Shown: positions 36,601 to 48,600 of the stretch, in pieces
Layout of the letters: each line of letters starts with the position of its first letter
Position numbering within the stretch: position 1 is the first letter of the stretch
Source of the DNA: Verrucomicrobiota bacterium
GTDB taxonomy: Bacteria > Verrucomicrobiota > Verrucomicrobiia > Verrucomicrobiales > Akkermansiaceae
Reading direction: 5' to 3'
NCBI GenBank assembly: GCA_017301995.1
Contig: JAFLEH010000002.1
Span: 160,839 to 224,838, forward strand
Length of the DNA: 64,000 nucleotides
Notes under the pieces: generated by a model
The model's input: the letters and a program-made list of their open reading frames with translations, nothing else
Database searches by the model: none
Told to the model about the DNA's origin: nothing
Program-made: the position numbers and the translations under genes

Positions 36601-39600
36601 CCACCACGCCGCTGAGCCCTGCGGGAACATTGCACTGGGTGTCACCGTTGTAGCCCCAGGCCGCCACGGTTCCATCCGTCTTGACTGCCAGCGCATGATA
36701 GAAGCCTGCCGCGGCCGTTTTCACCTGTCCCAAGCCTGCCGGCACAGTGCTCTGACCATAGGCATTGTGACCCCAGGCGACCACTTCGTAACTGGACCCG
36801 ATCAGCACGGTGCTATTGGCGGTGAAGCTCGGCGCGTCATTCACGCCGGTGATGTCGATGGTGAAGGTGGTGGTGCTGGTGTCCACGCCGCCACTGGCGG
36901 TGCCGCCGCTGTCCTGGGCGACGACGGTGACGGTGGCACTGCCGAAGGCATTGGCTGCCGGGGTGAAGGTGAGCGTGCCGCTGATGTTGATGGCGGGCTG
37001 GGCGCTGAAGAGGGCGTTGTTATTGTTCGTCACCGTGTAGCCCACGAGCGTCTGCGCGGACTCGCTGGCGGGTCCGGGTGAGAAGGTGGCAAAACTGGCC
37101 GCAGAGTAGGCTCCGGAGTCCTCCAGGCGTGTCACGGTGCTCTGCGCGAAGGTGACACTCGGCGGATTGTTCACCGGCGTGATGGTGATGCGGAAGGTTT
37201 GCGCCGCGCTGGTGTCCGCACCGCCATTGGCGACGCCGCCGTTGTCCTGCGCGACGACGGTGACCGTGGCGGTGCCACCAGCGGTCGGAGAGGGCGTGTA
37301 GGACAGCGTGCCCGTGCTGCTGATGGCCGGCTGCACGGTGAAGAGCGCGGTGTTGTCGTTCGTGACGGTGAAGCTGACCGTCTGCGATGACTCATTGGCC
37401 GGACCCGTCGAGATGCTGGTGGCGAAAGCGCTGGATGACTGGGCACCCGCGTTTGCCGCAGCCGTGAGCGTATAGGGCGTGAAGGATCCCGAAGTGTAAA
37501 TCTGGCCATTGGCGACGACAGCCACCAGCTTGCCGCCATCGGCGGAGGAGGCGATGGAACTCCAGTCGCGGTTAGTATCGCGTGCCGTCCAGCTCACCCC
37601 CGAGTCGGTCGAGGTGTAGATTTGTCCGTTGGACACGACCGCAGCGAGCTTGCTGCCGTCGGATGAAGAGGCGACGCCCCACCAGTTGCGACTGCTTTCA
37701 CGCGCCGTCCAGGTCACGCCGGAGTCAGTGGAGGTATAGATTTGGCCACCACGCACGGCGGCGACCAGCTTGGTGCCATCCGCGGAGCAGGCGATGTCCT
37801 GCCAGGTGCGGGCGCTTTCGCGTGCGGTCCAGCTCACGCCGGAGTCCGTCGAGGTGTGAATCTGGCCGGTATATTCTGCGGCGACGAGTTTCGTGCCATC
37901 GGTCGATGAGGCCAGCGCATACCAGTTCCGGTTGTTTTCGCGGGCGGTCCAGTTCACGCCGGAATCCGTCGAGGTGTAAATCTGGCCGCTGCGCACGAAG
38001 GCGGCGAGTTTGGTGCCATCGGCAGATGAGACGACATTCGCCCAGTTGCGGACGTTTTCACGGGCGGTCCAGGTGACACCAGAGTCCGTGGACGTATGAA
38101 CGCGTCCGCCATAGTTACTCACCACCAGCTTGGTGCCATCGGCCGAAGAGGCGATGTAGGATCCGTTGACAGACAAGGAACGCTGCACCCAGGTGGCCCC
38201 GGAATCTGTCGAGGTGAAGAGCAGTGAACCTGTCACCGCAGCGAGCTTGGTGCCGTCGGACGAGGAGGTGACCATGCGCCAATCCCGATTGGAATCCCGC
38301 GCCGTCCACGTGGGTCCCGCCGGGATGCTCGTGCCTGCTGGCACCGCAAAACTCGGCGCGTCATTCACGCTGGTGATGGCGATGGTGAAGGTGGTGGTGC
38401 TGGTGTCCACGCCGCCGTTGGCGGTGCCGCCGCTGTCCTGGGTCACGACGCTGACGGTCGCCGTGCCAAAGGCATTCGCGGCAGGTGTGAAGGTGAGCGT
38501 GCCGCTGGTGTTGATGGCGGGCTGGGCGCTGAAGAGGCTGTTGTTGTTGTTCGTCACCGTGTAGCCGACGAGCGTCTGCGCGAACTCGCTGGCGGGTCCG
38601 GGCGAGAAGGTGGCAAAACTGGCCGCGGAGTAGGCTCCGGAGTCCTCCAAACGGGTCACGGTGTTTTGCGCTAAGGTGACCACGGGCGGATTGTTTGGCT
38701 GGATGATGTTGATCTGGAAGGTTTGCGCCGCGCTGGTGTCCATACCGCCATTGGCGGTGCCGCCATTGTCCTGGGCCACCACGGTGACCGTGGCGGTGCC
38801 GCCTGCCGTGGGAGACGGGGTGAAGGTGAGCGTGCCGTTGCTGCTGATGGTTGGCTGGACGCTAAAGAGCGCGTTGTTGGTGTTGGTGACGTTGAAGCCG
38901 ACCGTTTGCGCGGACTCATTCTCCGGGCCGGGGGAGATGCTGGTGGCGAAGGCCGGCAAGCTGTTCGCGCCAGAGTTGGCCCCGACGGTAATGCTCGATG
39001 GACTGCTTGAATCGAGCGTGATTGTTGTCCCGCCTTGCGCCAAAGCTGCGACCTGAGCGGGAGTGAGAACCGAGTTGTAAAGCCGGATCTGGTCCACGAA
39101 CCCAGACGCATTTTCTCCCCCATCATCACGGAAGAAGTGGAGAATGCCGCCAGACGCGGAGGCCACGTAGTGATTGTTAGTGTCGGTGATCTGACCCTTC
39201 TGCACTCCATCCACATAAGCTGTGGTGACCTTGGTGGTGGCATTCCGGGTCATCACCACCCGATGCGTCTGCCCGGCGTTCATGTCCACCGTGGTGGAAT
39301 TCCCACCGTCAAACGGATAAGGGTAGAAAAAGGCTTTTCCACTATTGCAGTAAAACGCCGGATCAGCCGTCAGTCCATTGAAGTTGATCAGGTTGCGGTA
39401 GCCGCTGGTCTCATTGAACCGGACAAGCATTTCGATCGAGTATTCTGCCGTGTTGGCGAGTGCATTGCTCACATTGGGGCCTTGGCCGGCCCCAAACGTA
39501 TAGCCTGTGGCTCCGAGAGAGCCTCCGTTCGGGACCATGGCAGGTCCACCCAGACTGTCGGTATAACTGCCATTGAATTCATACACACGACTGGCGCCTG

Positions 39601-42600
39601 CCCCATACGCAAAAAGAGTGTTGGGCGCATTTGATCCATTGGGTGAAGTCACGATCACAGAGACCCCAGCATTAATTCCCGCTGGAGTGACGCAGGTGAT
39701 GGACGTTGGGCTGGAAACCACGACATTGGTCGCTGCAACGCCACCAAACGTCACTCCGGTAGTCCCGGTGAAACCACTCCCTGTGATGGTCACGGTTGTT
39801 CCGCCTGCTGTCGTGCCGTTGTTAGGTGAAATTGAGGTGATCGCCGGGCTGGTGAACGAAAAGCCCGGCGCATCATTCACGCTGGTGATGGCGATGGTGA
39901 AGGTGGTGGTGCTGGTGTCCACGCCGCCGTTGGCGGTGCCGCCGCTGTCCTGGGTCACGACGCTGACGGTCGCCGTGCCAAAGGCATTGGCCGCCGGCGT
40001 GAAGGTGAGTGTGCCGCTGGTGTTGATGGCGGGCTGGACGCTGAAGAGGCTGTTGTTGTCGTTCGTCACCGTGTAGCCGAGCAGCGTCTGCGCGGACTCG
40101 CTGGCCGGTCCGGGCGAGAAGGTGGCAAAGCTGGCCGCGGAGTAGGCTCCGGAGTCCTCCAGGCGTGTCACCGTGCTCTGAGCGAGCGTGACCACGGGCG
40201 GATTGTTCACCGGGGTGATGGTGATCTGGAAGATCTGGCCCACGCTGGTGTCCACGCCGCCATTGGCGGTGCCGCCATTGTCCTGGACCACCACGGTGAC
40301 GGTTGCGGTGCCGCTCGCGGTCGGAGAAGGCGTGTAGGTCAGGGTGCCATCAGCGCTGATCGTCGGCTGCACGGTGAAGAGCGCGTTGTTGTTGTTCGTG
40401 ACGCTCACGCTAACCGTCTGCCCGGATTCATTGGCGGAACCGGGCGCGACGCCTGTAAACAACGAGGACACCGACTGCGCACCGGCATTGGCCGCGGTGC
40501 TGATGGAGTACAGGTTCAACGGTGTGGATGTGAAGAGCAGGCCGTTACCCACGGCCGCGAGCTTGGTGCCGTCCGCCGAGGAGGCGAAAGCACCCCAGTA
40601 GCGATTGGTTTGACGCGCGTTCCAAGTGGCTCCGAAGTTGGTGGAGGTTTGAATCAGGCCACCCCAATCGCTCGCGACAATTTTCGAACCGTCCGCCGAA
40701 CAGGCCACGGCGGTGTAGTCGGGGCTGGTGTCGATAGTGGTCCAGTTCACGCCTGAGTCCGAGGAGATGCAAAGCCGACCCTGGCTCGAATTCGAATACT
40801 GACCGGTTACGCCTGCTGAAATGATTTTGGTTCCGTCCGCAGAGCAGGCCACGCCGCGCAAATAAAAGCCGAGGTTTGCATGCTCGCGACGGGTCCAATT
40901 CGCTCCGCCGTCCGTGGAAGTGTAAAGGCCTCCACCATCCGAGGTGGCAACGAGCTTCAAGCCGTCGGCCGAGGATGCGACGCCCATCCACGGCCCGATT
41001 ATGCGGATTGTCCAAGTGGCACCGGAATCCGTGGAGGTGTAGATATAGCCATAGTTGGAGCAGGCGACAAGCCTGGTACCGTCGGCCGATGAGGCGACAT
41101 CACGCCACACATTGTTGTTACCCCGGTCCGTCCAGGTGAAGCCAGAGTCGGTGGAGGTGAAGATATTGCCACCGTAGCGGACAGCGACGAGCTTTGTACC
41201 GTCGGCGCTGGATGCCAAGCCAATGATGTTGGCCTGGGCGAAGCGTTGCGTCCAGGTGGCACCGGAATCCGTGGAGGTGTAGATGTTCGCACCTTCGGCG
41301 GCGACGAGCTTGGTGCCGTCTGCGGAGGAGGCGATATCGCGCCAATCCGTTTTCGTGCCCCGCAGGGTCCAGATGGCACCTGGGTTGCTGTCCGTGGCGC
41401 GGTAACGCAGGGAGTGAGAGATGTTCGAACTCGAGCCAGACGCGATGTAGGTCACTCCGCGCAGCCCCAAGGGAGGCGCTGCCGGTCCGGCCGCATTGTA
41501 TCCCCAGACAACCACAGTGCCGTCACTTTTGAGTGCCAGACTGTGGTCTCTACCCGCCGCGATCGCGGTGACCCCGGTGAGGCCGCCAGGCACCGTGGCC
41601 TGACCGTTCGCATTCTGCCCCCAAGCCACGACCGTGCCGTCGCTCTTGAGCGCCAGGTTGTGATAACCGCCCGCTGCAATGGCCGTCACACCGGTCAAGC
41701 CGCCAGGGATGTTGATTTGCCCTTGGCCATTTAGACCCCATGCCACGACCGTTCCGTCACTCTTGAGTGCCAGACTGTGGTTGGCACCGGCACTAATCGC
41801 GATCACATTGCTCAGCCCGGCAGGAACATTGCACTGCCCGTTATCATTGTATCCCCACGCGGCGACCGTGCCGTTGGTGCGGAGCGCCAAGACATGATAG
41901 GCGCCTGCGGCGATGGCTGTGGCATTCAAGCCTGCGGGGACATTGGCCTGGCCATTGTCACTTTTCCCCCAGACGAACACCGTACCATCGGCCGTGAGTG
42001 CGAGACTTTGCCCCTCGCCTGCCGCGACCGCGGTGACCCTCAAATCGCCAAGGCCAGAGGGCACATTGAGCTGGCCATAATTGTTGCCTCCCCAGGCTAC
42101 AACGGTGCCGTCCTCCTTCAGCGCCAGAGAATGATTGTTTCCGGCGGAGAGAGCCTTCGCCCCCGTCAAGTCCGTGGGAGGAGGACTTACGCCAATCCCC
42201 CAGGAACCAAGATCCAGGTGGGTCGTGCCGGTCTGTGCTCCGGGAGCCACCGTACCGTTCAGCGCAAAGACGGGCGCGTCATTCACGCTGGTCAGGTTGA
42301 TGGTGAAGGTGGTGGTGCCGGTGTCCACGCCGCCATTGGCGGTGCCGCCGTTGTCCTGCGCGGTGACGCTGACCGTGGCCGTGCCAAAGGCATCCGCCGC
42401 AGGGGTGAAGGTGAGTGTGCCCGTGCCGCTGATGGCGGGCTGGACGCTGAACAGGGCGTTGTTGTTGTTCGTGACCGTGAAGCCGCCGACCTGGGTCTGC
42501 GTGTACTCGCGGAGATGACCCGGAGTGAAAGTGGCAAAGCCCGTCGCGGTGTAAGCCGGGGAGTCCTCCCGCAAGGTGACCGCGCTCTGGGCCAGGGTGA

Positions 42601-45600
42601 CCACAGGCGGCTGGTTCGCCGGGGTTAGGGTGATCACAAAGGTCTGCAACGCGGAGTTCGCGCCGCCGTTGGCGTTGCCGCCATCGTCCTGAACGAAGAC
42701 AGAGACAAAGGCCGAGCCGACGGCGCCGGGGACTGGCCTGTAGGTCAGGGTGCCATTGGCGCTGATGGCCGGCTGCACGCTGAAGAGCGCGTTGTTGTTG
42801 TTCGTGACGGTGAAGGTGACCGTCTGCGAGGATTCATCCGCCGGGCCAGACACGATGGCGTTGAAGAGCGAGGTGACCGTCTGCGCCCCGGCATTGCCCG
42901 AGACGGTGTGGGTGTAAAGCGATGGGGTGGCGGCAGAGGTGTAGATTTTGCTGTTCCCCGCCGTGGCGACCAGTTTGCTGCCATCCGCGGAGGAAGCGAT
43001 GCCGGCCCAAAAGCGACCCATGGCGCCGATCTGCCAGGTGGCTCCTGAATCCTGTGAAGTGTAGATCGGGCCATTGGCGCATACCGCTGCCAATTGGGTT
43101 CCGTCCGCCGATGAGGTAACCGCCTGCCAGCCGCGATTATGCTCTTTTTGGGTCCAGGTTACGCCGGAGTCGGATGATGTATAGATTCCTGATTCGCCTT
43201 GAGTTTGACTGGTTCCGAGCAACGCCACGAGTTTGGTGCCGTCCGCCGAGCATGCGATGGCGTTCCAGTAGCGACTGTTTTCCCGCGCGGTCCAGGTGAC
43301 TCCCGAATCGGTGGAGGTGTAGATATTGCCATAATAGGGAACGGCGGCCAGTTTGGTGCCATCGGCGGAAGAGGTCACAGCCCGCCATCCTCTGTTGGTT
43401 TCGCGCGCGGTCCAGTTCACACCGGAATCGGTGGAAGTATAGATCTGGCCATTGTCCACCACAGCCACCAGCTTCGTGCCATCCGCCGAGGAGGCGACAT
43501 CTCTCCAGAGCCGGTTGTTGCCCCGGTCCGTCCAGGTAACGCCGGAGTCGGTGGAAGTGAAGATATTCGCATTGTACGATACGCCTACGAGTTTGGTACC
43601 GTCGGCGGAGGAGGCAACGCGCGAGGATGACTGGCCGGAACGCTGGGTCCAGGTGACACCGGAGTCGGTGGAAGTATGGACGCCCGTGTTTGCCATCGCG
43701 ACGAGCTTGGTGCCATCTGCGGAGGAAGCCACGTCGCCCCAACCACGGACGATGTCACGGGGGATCCATTTGCTGCCGACGCGACCGGTGGTATCGACCG
43801 GAATGAGGGCATAGTTGGTGTATGCGCCCACCGAAATGGAAGCGACGGGGGTCACGGTGCCCGGTGGGAACCGATGGCTGTCGGTGTCCGTGCTGACTCC
43901 TACCATGGAGCCGTCGGCGCGTAGAGCCAGGCTATGGGAGTGACCGCCCGCCACCGCCACCACGCCAGACAAACCAGAGACATTGCACTGACCGTTATCG
44001 TTCCAACCCCAAGCGACCACGGTGCCATTGCTGCGGACTGCAAGGCTGTGGGAACTACCGGCGGCAATCGCCGTGACACCAGTCAAACCTGCCGGCACAT
44101 TCGTCTGACCGTAGTAGTTGTCACCCCAGGCAACCACGGTGCCATCGCTCTTCAGAGCCAGGCTGTGGAGGCCCCTGTGGGCTCCTCCGGCGGCGATTTG
44201 GGCGACACCGGTCAGACCAGCGGGGACGTTGCACTGACCTTCCGAATTCCGCCCCCAAGCCACCACAGTGCCATCGTTCTTGAGAGCAAGGAAGTGATAC
44301 CGGCCAGCCGCGATGGCGGTCACGCCATTGAGGCCTGCAGGCACAGTGGTCTGACCATTGCCGTTGGAGCCCCAGGCAACAACGGTGCCGTCGGCCTTCA
44401 AAGCCAGGCTGGCTCCGTCACCGGCTGCAACGGCGGCCACATTCACGAGTCCAGCGGGCACATTGCATTGGCCTGCGCTGTTGTCGCCCCAGGCTGCGAC
44501 CGTACCGTTGGATTTGACCGCCAGGCCATGGGTGTAGCCGACCGACGCCGACTTCACCAGCCCGAGATCGTCGGGGAAGCTCAACTGCCCGAAATCATTG
44601 TTACCCCAGCCGATAAGGTTGAACTCGTTGTTGCCATAGACCTGGCTGCCGGTGGCGGCGCTGCCTGCCACGGCGCTGTTGAGCGTGAGGACGGGCGCGT
44701 CGTTTACGGGAGTCACCGTGATGGAAACGGTGGCCAGCGGGCTGTTGAAGCTGCCGTCGTTGGTGCGGAAGGTGAAGCTGTCGCTGCCGTTGAAGTTCGC
44801 GGCGGGCGTGTAGGTGCGGCTGGCACCGCTGCCGGTGAGGGTGCCATTCACCGGACCGGTGACGATGCTGTAGGTGAGCGTGGTGCCGGGATTCGGATCG
44901 CTGCCGGTGAGGGTGATGTTGACGGCGGTGTCCTCGTTCGTGGTGACGCTCTGCGCATTGGCCAGCGGCGCGTCATTGCCATCAATGATAGAAACAGTCA
45001 GCGCCTTGGCAAAGATGCCGCCACGGCCGTCATCGGCCTGCACGCGGATGCTGTAGCTAGACTTCGTCTCGTAGTCGGTGACCGGGATGATTTTGAGGGC
45101 GTTGCCAGCGAGGGTGAAGCTGGCGTTGTCGGTGTCGCCCGCGCCGGTGACGAGGCTGAAGGTTTGCGTGTCGTCCTGATTGATGTCGGTGACACTCAGG
45201 GTGCCCACCGTGGCATTGGCGGCGTTGTCCTCCGCGATGCTGGCCGGGCTGAGGGCGATGTTGGTGGGGGCCTGGTTGGCGAGGTAGGTGAAAAGCCCCG
45301 CGCCGGTGCCGCTGCCGAGTTCACCGACCACGACGACATCCACAACGCCCGCAGCGTGCGGCGGGGTGATGGCGGTGATGGTGCCGGAATTGACAACGAC
45401 CACATTGCTGGCTGCATTTCCGCCAAAGGTGACCATGGCCGGCGAGGTAAAGCCGGAGCCGACGATCGTGACTGGCGTGCCGCCGGCCACGCTGCCATCC
45501 GCGGGGTTGCTGGTCTGATAGAGCGCGTAGCTGAAGCCTCCGCCTGCGGCGATCCGGGTGACGCGACCCAGGCCTGCCGGGACATTGATTTGGCCTTCGC

Positions 45601-48600
45601 CATTGCCCCCCCAAGCCACGACCGTGCCGTTGCTCTTGAGCGCCAGGCTATGCGCGTTTCCGGCGGCGACGGCGATGACATCTGTCAGGCCATAAGGGGT
45701 GGTGGTTTCCCCGCCATTATTGGTTCCCCATCCGACGACCGTGCCGTCGCTCTTGAGTGCGAGGTTGTGGCTGTTACCCGCCGCGATGGCGACGACATTG
45801 CTCAGACCCGCGGGCGGATTGGTTCGGCCGTTCCCCGAATATCCCCAGCAGATCACCGTGCCGTCGCTCTTGAGGGCGATTGAGTGACTGCCGCCCGCAG
45901 CAATCGCGATCACGCCGGTGAGTCCGCCTGGGACGGAGCTTTGGCCATCGTAGTTGTTCCCCCAAGCCACGACGGTGCCGTCACTTTTGAGGGCCATGCT
46001 CTGTCCATTACCAGCCGAGATGGCGGTCACGCCACTGAGACCGCCGGGAACATTGCACTGTCCGTTTGAATTGTTACCCCATGCGACCACGGTGCCGTCA
46101 CTCTTCAGCGCCAGGCTGAAGTTAGAGCCTGCGGCGACCCGGGTCACGCCGCTGAGGCCGCCGGGAATATTGATCTGGCCATCGGAATTGTCTCCCCAGC
46201 CCACCACGGTGCCGTCGGGCTTCAAGGCAAGACCATGACCTCCACCGATCGCGATTGCGGTGGGATTGACCGCCGGGGCGGTCAAGCGGCCGGAGACGCT
46301 GGATCCCCAACCGACGGGATTGTTTGTGTAGATCGTGTACGGAACGGTGACGGCCAGCGGTTTGGGGAATTGGACGGTCTGCTCCAGCGAAGGATCGAAG
46401 ATTTCCGCTGTTCTGACCGCCGTGGTGCCATTGGATCCGCCGACGGCGAGCACCTTGCCGTTTTGCAGCTTGGTCATGCCAAAGCCCGCGCGCAGATCGT
46501 TCATGCGCATGTCGCGAGCCACGCTTGAGGCAGAGGTCACGCCCGTGGTGAAGGTATTGAGCGCCGGATCGTAAATCTCGGACGAATCGAGAGCCTGACC
46601 GGCCGCGTTCGTACCGCCCGCGATGAGCACGCGGCCGTCGTTGAGGAGGATCGCGCGGTGATTGTAACGCGGCGTGGCGAGGGATGGGCCGGTGGACCAG
46701 GTGTTTTGGCGTCCGAGGTAATTGGTCGGGCCGTCGGTGTACAATTCACTGCCGCCGACCACGCCGGAACCATTGATGCCGCCGACGACGAGCACTTTGC
46801 CATTTGGAAGCTTCGTCGCCGTGAAGTTGCGGCGCGCCACGCTCATCGGGATGCCGATGGGCGTCCATTGGTTGTTGGAGTCCAGGAAGATGCCGGAACT
46901 CAATGTGGACGAGGCGTTTTGTCCGCCGAGAACCAGCACGCTGTTGCCAAACTCCACCGCGCAGTGGTCGGCCCGCGCCTCGGGCATGCCGTTGAGGCCG
47001 CTCCAGCTCAGGTCGGCAGGATTGAAAAGCTGGAACCCAGCTTGGTAAGTCCCTCCGGTGGAAATGCCGCCCATCATGAACACCCCGCCGCTGCCACGGC
47101 GTGTGACCGCATGGCGTGTGAACGGCCCGACCATCGCCCCGGTGTTGCTCCAGGAGTTGCTCACCGGATCATAGACCTCCGCCGTGCGATCCGCATTCGG
47201 ATCACCCGCCAGGCCGCTGCCACCGGCTGCCAGCACGCGTCCGTCATCGAGCAGGAAAAGCGTGTGTCCGCTGCGGGCATGCGCCATCGGTGGTCCAGCC
47301 GTCCAGGCACCGGTGGCCGGATCGTAGATGTCCACGAGGTTGCTCGGCAGCGTCTCCGTGCCACCCGCGAAAAGCACGCGCCCGTCGAGCAGCGTCACCG
47401 CACCCTCATTCAAAATGGACCCGCGTCCCGCCTGCGTGAGGCTGAGCGTGGGCGTCCACATGCCCAGGACGCGTTTTTCATAGAGGAACGCACTGGCGGC
47501 GGTGATCACGCCGCCGCCGGTGTGAACGGTGACATCCACAAGGCCTTCGACATTTTGCGGGGTGATGACGGTTAGAGTGGTGTCGTTGACAACGGTGGGT
47601 TGAGCCACCATTTCCGCGCCGAAAAACACCTGGCGCACATCCGTGAAGCCCGTGCCGGTGATCGTCACGGTGGTGCCGCCGAGCGGCGTGCCACTGAGCG
47701 GCGAGAGCCGCAGAATGCCCGGAGAGACCTCGGCCGGATTATCCGTGACGCTGATGGCCAGCACCTGCTCATAGGTGGCTGCGGAGCCTGCCATGTCCGT
47801 GGCACGCACGCGGATGCTGTAGGCGGGCTTCGTCTCGAAATTGGTGATGGTGTTGATCTTGAGCGTCTTGCCGGAGATGGAGAAGAGCGAGTTGTCCGTG
47901 CTGCCCGTGCCGCTGACGAGGCTGAAGCTGTGCTCCTGCTCCGCATTCGCATCCGTGGTGCTCAGCGTGCCCACGGTGATGCCGGGCAGGTTGTTTTCCA
48001 AGACTGCCGCAGGTGATAGAGCGATGCTGGTAGGGGCCTCGTTGGGGACATAGGTGTAAAGCCCCGCTCCGATGCCGGTGCCGCCGGTGGTGGTGACACG
48101 CACATCAACCGTGCCCGCCGCCTGGGCGGGAGTTGTGGCATCGAGAGTTTGGTCATCCACCACGGTGACTCGCGTGGCGGCCACGCCGCCGAAATGCACG
48201 CGCGCACCGCTTTCAAAGCCGGTGCCGGTGATGCGAACCACGCGGTTGCTAACCGTGCTGCCGCTGGAAGGCGTGGCTGAGGCAACGGTGGGTGCCGTGC
48301 CGCTGCCATCCACATAGGCGAAAAGGCTTCTGGCCGATCCGGCACCATTGGCCGCAAAGACCGAGACATCCACGAAGCCCGCCGCATGAGCCGGTGTGGT
48401 GGCGGTTAGAGTGGTGTCATTCACCACCGTGACACTGGTGGCCGGGATGCCGTCAAAGAACACGCCAGTGACCGGCGTGAAGCCGCTGCCGGTGAGTGTG
48501 ATCGCGGTCCCGCCCGCCAAGGGCCCGCTGGGCGGGCTGATGCCTAACACGGCGGGGGTTTGTTCGTTCGCCATGTTCGTCACGCTGATGGCAAAGGCCG

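Noticed and set aside
36005-37081. A 358-codon plus-strand open frame
   Set aside because: It mirrors an RCC1 propeller on the opposite strand. The repeats at about 117 bases explain its length.
41395-42235. Regular ~117-base direct repeats resembling a CRISPR array or minisatellite
   Set aside because: The repeats keep the reading frame and encode diverged RCC1 blades. They have no unique spacers of constant length.
43934-45883. A 649-codon open frame on the plus strand inside the giant gene
   Set aside because: It is antisense to RCC1, Ig-like and cadherin repeats. Its sequence is the repetitive reverse reading of those modules, with no start signal or family match.
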